DNA from: CAYMKL01 sp964390805
GTDB lineage: Bacteria > Chloroflexota > Anaerolineae > VGOG01
Direction of reading: 5' to 3'
Assembly (NCBI GenBank): GCA_964390805.1
Contig: CAYMKL010000050.1
Location: 1-42,804 of the forward strand
DNA: 42,804 bases
In this document: positions 8,498-15,541 of the stretch, piece by piece
How positions within the stretch are numbered: position 1 is the first letter of the stretch
Layout of the letters: each line of letters opens with the position of its first letter
Translations under genes and position numbers: made by a program
The notes under the pieces: generated by a model
What the model was told of the DNA's origin: nothing
Seen by the model: only the letters and a program-made list of their open reading frames with translations
The model's database searches: none

Positions 8498-9487
8498 CTA
8501 CTTCATGGACGAGTCTACATGCAACCTTCGCAATGGTAACGACGAACTTTTCACAAACTCGCGCAGCATGGCCAGCCCTCCCTGCAAGACAATACCAGCG
8601 ATGATCAGCCAGTGAAGCCAAAACGGGGTCGTGGCAGCGTAGTGCTTGCGATAGAAAATGTCCATGGCGCGATAGAACTCGTAGCGAGCCCTGCGGCTGT
8701 GTCTGGTAGATGCTCCCTTAATGTGAAGCACCGTCACCCGGGGGTTGTAATAGATCTTCCACCCAGCTTTCCTGATCCGATAGGCCCAATCGAGGTCCTC
8801 GCCGTACAAGAAGAAACTCTCATCCAACAGTCCCACCTGGCGGATGGCCTCGGCTCGCACCAGCATGAAGGCCCCCATCACCGAGTCCACCTCGGTCAGC
8901 TCGTCGGGACTGAGATAGGTAAGGTTATAGCGCCCGAAGCGGCGGCTTTGGGGGAAGAGCTTGCTCAGGCCCATCATGCGATAGAAAAACGCGCTCGGTG
9001 TAGGGAAGCCACGGCGGCAGGCCAGGTCAAGACTGCCATCCTCGCGGACCACTCTGGGCCCCGCCGCCCCCGCCTCCGGGTGGGCCTCCATGAAGTCCAG
9101 CATCTCCTGGAGGGCCGAGGGGGGAAGCAAGGTATCAGCATTGAGCAGCAAAGCATACCTGGGAACAAGCCCCCCTGGCCCCCCAAGATTGGGGGGAACG
9201 GGGGGAGAGGTATGGCGGGCTAGAGGAGCGCTCTGGAAGCCGAAGGCCGTGAGCCCCAGGTTGTTGGCGTAGGCATATCCGCCGTTGGTGGGGCTTTCGA
9301 TGAGCCGCGCCTGGGGGAACTCCTGACGCACCATTGCCGCGCTGTTGTCCTGGGAACAGTTGTCCACCACGCAGACCTGACAACTGAAGTCGCCCCGGCT
9401 CTCGTAGATAGAAGCCAGGCAATCTCTCAGCAGGTCGCGAGTGTTGTAGTTGACGATGACGATGAGCAGGTTTAGTTGAACACGCAT
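8498..9487 (-). CDS. Family 2 glycosyltransferase (rhamnosyltransferase-like)
   Basis: Cytoplasmic nucleotide-sugar-dependent transferase likely building a surface glycan. GT-A features: IVIVNYNTRDLL at the start, VVDNCSQDNS, TNGGYAYANNLG, the NAD metal-site motif (116-118), and the acceptor-side signature FFLYGEDLDWAYRIRKAGW. A short hydrophobic segment near the C-terminus (LHWLIIAGIVLQGGLAML) suggests membrane association. Oddly, about 26 residues rich in P and G (PPVPPNLGGPGG, residues 85-110) interrupt the region before the NAD motif. They are encoded by a palindromic repeat at 9170-9208 and look like an in-frame repeat insertion in a surface loop. Start ATG 9487 has GGAG five bases upstream and a promoter at 9561-9589. 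Confidence 0.93.
   Translation of the reverse strand: MRVQLNLLIVIVNYNTRDLLRDCLASIYESRGDFSCQVCVVDNCSQDNSAAMVRQEFPQARLIESPTNGGYAYANNLGLTAFGFQSAPLARHTSPPVPPNLGGPGGLVPRYALLLNADTLLPPSALQEMLDFMEAHPEAGAAGPRVVREDGSLDLACRRGFPTPSAFFYRMMGLSKLFPQSRRFGRYNLTYLSPDELTEVDSVMGAFMLVRAEAIRQVGLLDESFFLYGEDLDWAYRIRKAGWKIYYNPRVTVLHIKGASTRHSRRARYEFYRAMDIFYRKHYAATTPFWLHWLIIAGIVLQGGLAMLREFVKSSSLPLRRLHVDSSMK
9170..9208. repeat. C/G-rich palindromic repeat inserted in frame in the GT2 gene
   Basis: The core at 9179-9196 is a perfect palindrome (CCCCCCAA-GA-TTGGGGGG) with further C and G runs on each side. It is translated as PPVPPNLGGPGG. Related C-rich blocks are found at 15061-15100 (end of the Nudix gene) and 18541-18583 (in resB, translated PPRVGGDGGG). 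Confidence 0.75.
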
Positions 9488-9560
9488 AACTTCTCCGCGC
9501 TTGCAAGTCCAAGAAGTGTCCCATATTCAAGTGAATACTTGTTAGTGATCCTCACAGGTT

Positions 9561-9589
9561 ATTTTAGCATAGCTTGCCGAAAAGGACAA
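9561..9589 (-). promoter_or_regulatory. Sigma70-type promoter of the GT2 / sugar transferase operon
   Basis: On the minus strand: -35 TTGTCC (9584-9589), 17-base spacer, -10 TAAAAT (9561-9566). It lies about 75 bases upstream of the GT2 start and downstream of the beta-helix gene stop, so the polysaccharide genes can be transcribed independently. Confidence 0.65.
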
Positions 9590-9634
9590 GGCCACATCTC
9601 CCAGCCGCTTACCCTAAGCGAGCAAGAGTCATGG

Positions 9635-12600
9635 TCAATGGCCACCCCGGTAGTGTTTGACGACAAGCGGCAAGTAGGTGAAATGCTTTGCTTGCTCTGT
9701 GGCCGTCGGGGTAGCGGTCGGTGTATGGGTGGGCGCAGGTTCAGTAGGCGTGGCGGAGGAAGTGGGCGTCGGTGTGGCGGTGGGAGTAGGCGTAGGCGTA
9801 TCAGTGGGAGTAGTCGTAGGTGTATCAGTGGGAGTAGTCGTCGGTGTGGCGGTAGGCGTAGGTGTCACTGTGACGGCAGGAGTTGAAGTCGAGGTCGGTG
9901 TAGCGGTGTTGGTCGGTGTCGCTGTGCCAGCCGGCAAGATGGGCGGCGAGAACTCCGAGGTGTTGCCAGCCCTGTCGGTTTGCGTTGCCTTGACGTAGGG
10001 ACCAGCCACACTCACTGCCCAGGTGAAGTTGCCATCGCCATCGGCAATGGTTGCGCCCTCGTAGGTCCGGCCTTCGTCCCCTGGATCGGAGAAGATCTCC
10101 ACCGCGCAGTTAGAGCAAGCGGTGCCAGTGACAGAGTCCTCGGTTGTGCTGGTGATGATGGGCGGTGCCAACCCAGTATTGCCACCGTTTAAGTTATAGA
10201 TGCCCAGATCAGCGTTGTCAGTGATAGAGTTTGCGGTGATGGTGTTGCCGGTGGTGTTTGGGCCGTCCACCACAATGCCGCTCCCGCCATTGTAGGAAAC
10301 TACGTTGCCCGGCCCGATGGTGTTGCCCTGGGCACCTCCGATAGGCTCGCCAATGTAAATGCCGCCATGCTGATTGCCCAACGATGCTGTGCCTGTGGCA
10401 TCGGTGCCGATGCAGTTACCGGCGATGGTGTTGCTCATGGTGCCGCTGGCATGGATGTAGATTCCCATAGAGCTATTGCCTGAGATGACGTTCCCCTCCC
10501 CGCTCGCCGTTCCGCCGATGACGTTGCCCTGAGCGCGCAGACTGATGAAAACGCCAGACCTGCCATTTGCCACAGCCGCCACGCCACTGGCGTCGGTGCC
10601 AATGTAGTTGCCAATGACGAGATTATTGCACGCTTCATTGATCTCAACGCCACTGAGACCATTCCCTGAGATCACGTTCCTCTCCTCGGCCAGCGTACCG
10701 CCAATGGTGTTGTGATGGGCGCCGCCCGCAATCTGGATGCCCTCCCTCCCGTTTCCCAGGGCCGAAGCGCCCGTAGCATCGGTACCGATGTAGCTTCCAG
10801 AAACGGTGTTCCCAAAGGCTCCGTCCCCAGACACGACTATCCCCTGCGCGATGCAGCGGCTTACCACCAGCCCCTTGATGACGTTATCAGCCGATTCGAT
10901 ACGGAGGCCGGCTGCCGTCCCGGCCTTCGTCCCGTCAATCTCGATCTCAGGCCCAACGGGGTTAGAGTCGCCTCGATGAACTGTCTGAGTGGTGCCGTCA
11001 ATGATTGTAGCGGCGTCCGTCAGGGCAGGCAAAGGACTGTTGGGCCGGATGGTGCAGACACCCTCGCAGCCGGGGATGTCGAAGACAATGGTGTTGGGGC
11101 GGGGGCTGAAGTTGGCAGCGAGCATGGCCTCTCGCAGGGAGCAGTGGATATTATCGCAGAGGCCGTCGCTCGCATCATCGGTGGTATTGACGATGTAGGT
11201 CAGGAGGTACTCATAGGATCCAATGTCGTAGAATTCGCCCTGCGGACGGGAGACGCCGTCCAGGTCAACAGCAGGTGCTCCCTCCGATGTGCCAGCGTCT
11301 ATGGCCGGGCTGTAGGCGGACAGGTGATAATCGCGGTTGGCCGCACTGCGGTGCCCTGAGCCTGTCGAAGGGACGAACAGAGGATCCCCATAGAGGCTGT
11401 GCTGGCCGTTGCCCGTCTCGGCATACCACGTGCCATCGTTCACCTCGCTGCTGCTGAAGCACCGCCCTGCTTGGCCGTAGCCGTCGGCACAGATGACCTC
11501 CTCCTCGCGGTAGGGGTTGTAATACAGGTTGTGATCGGCGGTCAGGACAGCGCCCTCGGGATAGTAGACGGTGGCGGCGGCCATCTCCGGATGGTCGTTG
11601 TAGAAGACGTTGTTATACAAACTGATGCTGGTGGGGATGGAGGTCTCCTGGCCACTCAACATGGCCAGGTAGCCGTAGCTGGAGCGGTTGGCGATGGTGT
11701 TGTTGATGATGGTGTAGCTGCCGCCCTCGGCCAGCACCAGGTTGGTCAGCCCACTGTCGTAGGACAGGCTGTTGATCAGGCTGCTGTCCAAGCCCCCCAG
11801 CTTGATGTTGTCGCCGTGGTTGTCGCGGGAGATGACTCGCCGCAAGGTGGTGCGGTCCGACTTGAAGTCGAAGCCGTCGCCGGCGTGGCCCTCGGCGATG
11901 CAATCCTCCACTAGAATGGCGATCCCCTCTTCCACAGCGAAACCATCCGCATCTGCGTCGTTGCCCTCGTCAGATCCAGGCCAAGAGCGGGAGGCAACCG
12001 CGGTTGCACGCAATCCCCTTAGAGCAGTTTTGGGTCCACCAATCATGGTCACCCGTCGCAGGGTGAAGCCGCGGCAAGGTCCGGCTGGCCCGCAGTCGAA
12101 GCCCGCGTAGTCGTAGTCGTGGCCGTAGACGTCCTCGATCAGGACATCCTCCCCGCCCTGGTGGAACTTGATGGGGATGCCCACCAGGGAGAGCTCCAGA
12201 TTCCGCAAGGTGATGCCCTGGCTATGATACCAAGAGACGAAGCCGAAGCCCCGCTCTCCCTCACTGATATAGTCCTGGATCACCAAATCCTGAATGGTCC
12301 AGTAGCCGGCTCCGCCTATCACGATGCCGTCACGCAACTCTAGACCGTTGCCGTCCAGGATCGCCGCCTCGCCTGGGTAGCCAACCAGGGTGACGGGCAG
12401 TCCTGGCAGGCCGCTGGTTTCGATGACCACCCCCTCGTTGTACGTACCGCCGCGCACCCAGATGGTGTCGCCCGGCCCGACGTTGTCCACCGCGTGCTGG
12501 ATGGTGCGCCAGGGCTGGTCGAAGCTTCCTGGATTGGCATCGTCCCCGTCGAGAGAGACGTAGTAGACATTCTCAGTGACTGCGCGAGTTATCAGCAGAC

Positions 12601-12670
12601 CCATCGGTAGTATCATAGCCACGACCAGAACTATTATCCTCAACCACTTCCCTTGGCATTTCATCGCCAT
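9635..12670 (-). CDS. Secreted right-handed beta-helix / CSLREA-domain protein with Thr-Pro stalk
   Basis: 1,011 residues. A signal peptide (WLRIIVLVVAMILPMGLLIT) is followed by a parallel beta-helix region with many N/D/G-rich turns (YYVSLDGDDANPGSFDQPWRTIQHAV opens in the style of DUF1565/NosD proteins). A CSLREA module (CSLREAMLAANFSP, near residue 508) starts a second beta-helix with repeated IGTDATG and NVISGN motifs. From about residue 912 comes a Thr-Pro stalk, and the chain ends in TYLPLVVKHYRGGH. Such helices often bind or cleave polysaccharide, but no catalytic site is evident. ATG 12670 (or 12664) was chosen rather than the longer ORF because the -10 box of the likely promoter sits at 12696-12701. 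A CTTCGACAGGCTCAGG-type repeat interrupts it in frame at 11354-11373. Confidence 0.88.
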   Translation of the reverse strand: MAMKCQGKWLRIIVLVVAMILPMGLLITRAVTENVYYVSLDGDDANPGSFDQPWRTIQHAVDNVGPGDTIWVRGGTYNEGVVIETSGLPGLPVTLVGYPGEAAILDGNGLELRDGIVIGGAGYWTIQDLVIQDYISEGERGFGFVSWYHSQGITLRNLELSLVGIPIKFHQGGEDVLIEDVYGHDYDYAGFDCGPAGPCRGFTLRRVTMIGGPKTALRGLRATAVASRSWPGSDEGNDADADGFAVEEGIAILVEDCIAEGHAGDGFDFKSDRTTLRRVISRDNHGDNIKLGGLDSSLINSLSYDSGLTNLVLAEGGSYTIINNTIANRSSYGYLAMLSGQETSIPTSISLYNNVFYNDHPEMAAATVYYPEGAVLTADHNLYYNPYREEEVICADGYGQAGRCFSSSEVNDGTWYAETGNGQHSLYGDPLFVPSTGSGHRSAANRDYHLSAYSPAIDAGTSEGAPAVDLDGVSRPQGEFYDIGSYEYLLTYIVNTTDDASDGLCDNIHCSLREAMLAANFSPRPNTIVFDIPGCEGVCTIRPNSPLPALTDAATIIDGTTQTVHRGDSNPVGPEIEIDGTKAGTAAGLRIESADNVIKGLVVSRCIAQGIVVSGDGAFGNTVSGSYIGTDATGASALGNGREGIQIAGGAHHNTIGGTLAEERNVISGNGLSGVEINEACNNLVIGNYIGTDASGVAAVANGRSGVFISLRAQGNVIGGTASGEGNVISGNSSMGIYIHASGTMSNTIAGNCIGTDATGTASLGNQHGGIYIGEPIGGAQGNTIGPGNVVSYNGGSGIVVDGPNTTGNTITANSITDNADLGIYNLNGGNTGLAPPIITSTTEDSVTGTACSNCAVEIFSDPGDEGRTYEGATIADGDGNFTWAVSVAGPYVKATQTDRAGNTSEFSPPILPAGTATPTNTATPTSTSTPAVTVTPTPTATPTTTPTDTPTTTPTDTPTPTPTATPTPTSSATPTEPAPTHTPTATPTATEQAKHFTYLPLVVKHYRGGH
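9690..9935 (-). repeat. Thr-Pro stalk minisatellite of the beta-helix protein
   Basis: Six- to twelve-base units encoding TPT, TPTDTPT and TPTPTAT. They form an extended, probably glycosylated spacer before the C-terminal YLPLVVK motif. The same repeat type recurs in the three giant paralogues. Confidence 0.85.
11354..11373. repeat. Dispersed CTTCGACAGGCTCAGG-type repeat (in the beta-helix gene)
   Basis: The plus strand reads CCCTGAGCCTGTCGAAGGGA. It is translated in frame on the minus strand around VPSTGSGH. Similar copies occur at 16862-16882 (ccsA-amrS intergenic) and 17478-17496 (inside ccsA). Confidence 0.75.
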
Positions 12671-12695
12671 AAGCCCAACCTGCTCTTTGTGGTTG

Positions 12696-12724
12696 ATTAT
12701 ACCATAGAAGGAGCGGCCTAGCAA
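12696..12724 (-). promoter_or_regulatory. Promoter of the beta-helix gene
   Basis: Minus strand: -35 TTGCTA (12719-12724), 17-base spacer, perfect -10 TATAAT (12696-12701). The predicted start of transcription is near 12689, about 20 bases upstream of the chosen ATG at 12670, which supports that start codon. Confidence 0.7.
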
Positions 12725-12739
12725 TAGCGCGCACACGAG

Positions 12740-12779
12740 AAAAGACCTCGGGGGTCTGGGGAGACCTCCGAGGTCTTTT
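12740..12779. terminator. Bidirectional terminator-like hairpin in a divergent intergenic region
   Basis: A perfect 12-bp stem AAAAGACCTCGG / CCGAGGTCTTTT with a 16-base loop, A-tract on one side and T-tract on the other. It has the shape of an intrinsic terminator in both directions, yet both neighbouring genes are transcribed away from it. It may instead be a dispersed GACCT/AGGTC palindrome (compare 115-212). Its right arm runs into the target-site duplication of the adjacent element. Confidence 0.65.
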
Positions 12780-12785
12780 GATTAG

Positions 12786-12976
12786 GGTGTGTTTCAAATG
12801 GGTTGGGAGTTCTTGGGAGGGCATACTGTCAACGGATTCTTGGAACAGATTGAACGGATGATCGCCTATCCAGCGAGACTTTTTCTCTCTGATCCGAGCT
12901 TAAATCTGTTCAATCCGCTCCCTGAATCCGTTGACAGTGCCCCACGACAACAACGCCAACTGAAATGAAACGCACC
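12786..12976. mobile_element. MITE-like palindromic element, 191 bp, with 11-bp target-site duplication
   Basis: The element is bounded by identical 11-bp direct repeats CTTTTGATTAG at 12775-12785 and 12977-12987. Its ends are imperfect inverted repeats (GGTGTGTTTCA at the left; the right end inverted reads GGTGCGTTTCA; 16 of 21 positions match). Inside, 12825-12839 and 12924-12938 form a perfect 15-bp inverted repeat, extended by an 8-bp one (12848-12855 with 12908-12915), so most of the element can fold as one long hairpin. It has no ORF. This is the structure of a non-autonomous miniature transposable element; the mobilising transposase is not in the window. Confidence 0.75.
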
Positions 12977-13012
12977 CTTTTGATTAGAGATTCGCGAGGG
13001 CCAAAGCAGGAT

Positions 13013-13041
13013 TTGACAAAAACGCCATACCGTTGTAAAGT
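13013..13041 (+). promoter_or_regulatory. Promoter of the ferredoxin gene
   Basis: -35 TTGACA (13013-13018), 17-base spacer, -10 TAAAGT (13036-13041). The predicted RNA begins near 13048, right at a 6-bp hairpin (GCTTGC 13049-13054 with GCAAGC 13064-13069), a position typical of 5' stabilising stems. The leader is about 100 bases. Confidence 0.7.
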
Positions 13042-13151
13042 ATCTGTCGCTTGCCTAATTTGAGCAAGCCCTGCATAATTTGGCCGTTGCCCTTAATGAT
13101 ACATGCGCGAGGGCCGGCCTTCAATGCTAACAAAGGAAGGAGGTGAACGCC

Positions 13152-13397
13152 GTGGCTTACATGATCACTGACGAGTGCATCCTATGCGGAGCCTGTGAGC
13201 CGGAGTGTCCTAACGAGGCCATCACTGAGGGGAAGGAGATCTACGAGATTGACCCCAAGCTGTGCACGGAATGTGTGGGCCATTACGATGAGTCCCAGTG
13301 CGCTTTGGTCTGCCCCGTGGATTGCTGTGTGCCCGACCCCGACCACGAGGAGACCCAGAAGGAGCTTATGGCCAAGTACCGCAGGCTACAGGGCTAA
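13152..13397 (+). CDS. 2[4Fe-4S] ferredoxin (YfhL / Allochromatium type)
   Basis: Small cytoplasmic electron carrier of 81 residues. The first cluster motif is C9-x2-C12-x2-C15-x3-C19-P. The second is C38-x2-C41-x8-C50-x3-C54-P, with the eight-residue insertion (VGHYDESQ) and C-terminal extension typical of the Alvin-type family, which holds low-potential clusters. Extra cysteines C58 and C59 follow. GTG 13152 was chosen because AGGAGG (13138-13143) lies eight bases before it; the longer reading frame begins within that ribosome site. It stands alone on the plus strand, with its own promoter and a terminator shared with the convergent operon. The partner enzyme is not evident. Confidence 0.95.
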   Translation: MAYMITDECILCGACEPECPNEAITEGKEIYEIDPKLCTECVGHYDESQCALVCPVDCCVPDPDHEETQKELMAKYRRLQG

Positions 13398-13420
13398 CCT
13401 GACGACATGATTAGGCGATA

Positions 13421-13456
13421 TTAGGTGCGCTCTTGCCCTGGCGAGGGCGCACCTAA
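13421..13456. terminator. Bidirectional intrinsic terminator between convergent ferredoxin and amrBA
   Basis: A perfect 10-bp stem TTAGGTGCGC / GCGCACCTAA (13421-13430 and 13447-13456) around a 16-base loop that can pair further (GCCC/GGGC). It lies 24 bases after the ferredoxin stop and four bases after the AmrBA stop on the other strand. The U-tract is weak on both sides. Confidence 0.75.
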
Positions 13457-13460
13457 TACT

Positions 13461-15047
13461 TCATTCCCCAAATACCTCCGCTGTAAAGACGTAGAGCTGC
13501 GACCCCTCTTGCCAGGCATCCTCTGGCAGACCCGCCTTCATGCAGATTTGACGCAGGAATTCGTCCCGGTTCCAGTTTTTCTCTGTAGCCACCTGAGGCA
13601 ACAACACGCCCTGATTCTGCCCCTTGACTATAACCAGGCCATGACGCCCCACTTCGATCTCGCTGACGTCTTCAATTGGCTCGATGGGCGAGAGGACGGA
13701 CACCTCGATGCTGATGTCCTTCAATTCCTCTCTTGTCACTGGCAAGAAGCGGCGGTCGCCGATAGCCGCCGAGATGGCCGCGTTTTGAACGGTGAGGTAG
13801 AGGGGGCTCCCGGAGACCAGGTGGCCGATGCAACCGCGCAGATCACCCTGCTTCTTGAGGGTTACGAAGCACCCCGTCTCTTGGACCAGGTTGGGCTCGC
13901 TCACCTCAAACTGAGGCACCGTAGCCGTGTCGAGAAACTGGGCAATGGTCTGGCGGGCTATGACCAGCAGCTCATCCCTCTCATCGGAGTTCAGAGGGGC
14001 CAGTTCCTCCGGAGGGCTGGGCGGAGCGGATGTGACGAAGTCAGTCAGGTCGTGCTCCCCCTTCCAGAACATCACCGCCCCGTAACCCACGACTCGATCC
14101 CGATCACCAAAGGGCGTATCTCCTGAGTTGGCATACCCGAGCACAGTGGCTTGATTTGCACCCAGCCTCTTTGCCGCCATCATGGCCACCCGGATGGGCC
14201 CCTCGCCGCAGCACAGAGTGTGAAGGTTGGGGATGCCCTCGCTCATGTACTGGCTAATGACTTCGGTCAACCGCTGGGGATCCATGGTCTCGATGGCCGC
14301 CAAGGTCGCCAAGTCCACGCGCCGGGCGTCGTCGTAGCTTGGGTAATGGGTGAGATCGGAGCTGGCGACAATGAGCGCCTTCTTGCCAGACAAGAGCTGA
14401 GCCAATGCCTCACTGAGAGCCTCACAGTTTCCGGGAGAGGGCTCTCCGATGATGACGGGCACGATAGCATGGCCAGGGTACAGCTTTTGCAGAAACGGCA
14501 ACTCCACTTCGATGGAATGTTCGCCCCGATGCACATCCCGGTCGAAGACGATGCGCTCATTGGCGGCGATGAGGGCTTCGGCCAACTCCGTGTCTACGGG
14601 AACCAGCCCCAGAGGCGTCTCAAAGGCGCCTTCAGCGTAGACCGAGACCTGACGGAACCCCGGAGAGGTGTGGTTTGTGCCCAACACTGCGATGACGTCG
14701 TAGTCCACTCCCTTAACCTGCTTGAAGGCCTGAGCCGCCACCTGGCCTGAGAAGATGTAACCGGCATGGGGGACGATGATGGCGATGGGCTCCGGGCGGG
14801 CCTGGCCCTCCGCCACCACCTCCTCCGCCTGGGCGAGCAAGGCGTCCACCATCGTTGAGAGCTGCTCAGTATCGTCGGGATAGAACTGGCCAGCCACCGC
14901 AGGTTTGCGCACCTCGCTGGGAGTAGGCACCGCCGTTGGGGTGAGAGCCACAGTGGGCTCTGGAGTCTCTGTCGGAAGTGGTGTAGCCGTTGGGCCAGCG
15001 CAGGCTGCGACCAGTATCACCATTGCTAAGATCATGATTCTTCTCAT
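13461..15047 (-). CDS. AmmeMemoRadiSam system AmrB-AmrA fusion lipoprotein (MEMO1 + AMMECR1 domains)
   Basis: 528 residues. MRRIMILAMVILVAACAG is a lipoprotein signal with lipobox VAAC (Cys16), followed by a short Thr-Pro tether. The MEMO-like domain (from VRKPAVAGQFYP) keeps the expected metal or nucleophile-like positions in VPHAGY, GTNHTSP and CCGEGP. It is followed by an AMMECR1 domain with the hallmark LRGCIGHL. Both families belong to a conserved three-part system with the radical SAM enzyme encoded two genes upstream; the biochemical role is not settled. The anchor implies location outside the membrane. The start is uncertain: ATG 15047 follows the Nudix stop by five bases, while ATG 15062 would sit directly on a GGAGGGG run. 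The domain assignments are solid either way. Confidence 0.92.
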   Translation of the reverse strand: MRRIMILAMVILVAACAGPTATPLPTETPEPTVALTPTAVPTPSEVRKPAVAGQFYPDDTEQLSTMVDALLAQAEEVVAEGQARPEPIAIIVPHAGYIFSGQVAAQAFKQVKGVDYDVIAVLGTNHTSPGFRQVSVYAEGAFETPLGLVPVDTELAEALIAANERIVFDRDVHRGEHSIEVELPFLQKLYPGHAIVPVIIGEPSPGNCEALSEALAQLLSGKKALIVASSDLTHYPSYDDARRVDLATLAAIETMDPQRLTEVISQYMSEGIPNLHTLCCGEGPIRVAMMAAKRLGANQATVLGYANSGDTPFGDRDRVVGYGAVMFWKGEHDLTDFVTSAPPSPPEELAPLNSDERDELLVIARQTIAQFLDTATVPQFEVSEPNLVQETGCFVTLKKQGDLRGCIGHLVSGSPLYLTVQNAAISAAIGDRRFLPVTREELKDISIEVSVLSPIEPIEDVSEIEVGRHGLVIVKGQNQGVLLPQVATEKNWNRDEFLRQICMKAGLPEDAWQEGSQLYVFTAEVFGE

Positions 15048-15052
15048 AGTCG

Positions 15053-15538
15053 TCAAACCCATCCCCTCCCAGCCTCCCCCCAAGAAGGAGAGGAACAAGA
15101 TGCTTTCCCCAAACCAATCTTTTCCAACAGGCGCCTGGTGTCAATATGAATCTTATCCCAGTCGGCCTCGATCTCATCCCTGGAAAACCACCGGGCCGTT
15201 CCAACGTCCGAACCGGGGCACAGTTGCCCACCCACAGGACGAACCAGGAAATCCACGTACACCACGTGAATCTTCACCTCATCGCCCTCCCTCACGATCC
15301 TCTCCAAAGTGGATACGTGCCTCAGCACCTCTACTTTGAGGCTGGTCTCCTCCTCTACCTCCCTGGCTATTCCCTCTTCCAGGGTCTCTCCCAGTTCCAG
15401 GCCGCCGCCCGGAACCATCCATTGGCCGCCCCAGAAATCCCCTTTCTTCGGAACATGCTTCACCAGCAGGATCCGACCATCGTCGTCCAAGACTACTGCG
15501 CCAACTCCCACGCTAATGCTAACCTCAACAGCTCCCAT
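15053..15538 (-). CDS. Nudix hydrolase
   Basis: 161 residues, probably cytoplasmic. The Nudix box is complete: G45-x5-E51-x7-R59-E60-V61-x-E63-E64 (GGGLELGETLEEGIAREVEEE), which binds the divalent metal for cleaving a nucleoside diphosphate linked to another group. WMVPGGGLELGE resembles ADP-ribose or 8-oxo-dGTP type hydrolases; the substrate is unknown. The ATG follows the radical SAM stop by three bases, so the gene lies in the same operon between the radical SAM and AmrB-AmrA genes. The last 17 residues (SCSSPSWGEAGRGWV) are encoded by a dispersed G-rich repeat that also supplies the ribosome-binding region of the next gene, so the C-terminus has probably been extended by repeat insertion. 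Confidence 0.93.
   Translation of the reverse strand: MGAVEVSISVGVGAVVLDDDGRILLVKHVPKKGDFWGGQWMVPGGGLELGETLEEGIAREVEEETSLKVEVLRHVSTLERIVREGDEVKIHVVYVDFLVRPVGGQLCPGSDVGTARWFSRDEIEADWDKIHIDTRRLLEKIGLGKASCSSPSWGEAGRGWV
15061..15100. repeat. C/G-rich dispersed repeat at the Nudix/amrBA junction
   Basis: The plus strand reads CCCCTCCCAGCCTCCCCCCA then AGAAGGAGAGG. It encodes the tail SPSWGEAGRGW of the Nudix protein and covers the possible starts of the next gene. It resembles the blocks at 9170-9208 and 18541-18583 in base composition and in-frame placement. Confidence 0.6.
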
Positions 15539-15541
15539 GTC

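Noticed and set aside
9610..9624. CGCTTA-CCC-TAAGCG hairpin as terminator of the beta-helix gene
   Set aside because: The stem is only six base pairs and no U-tract follows on the minus strand.
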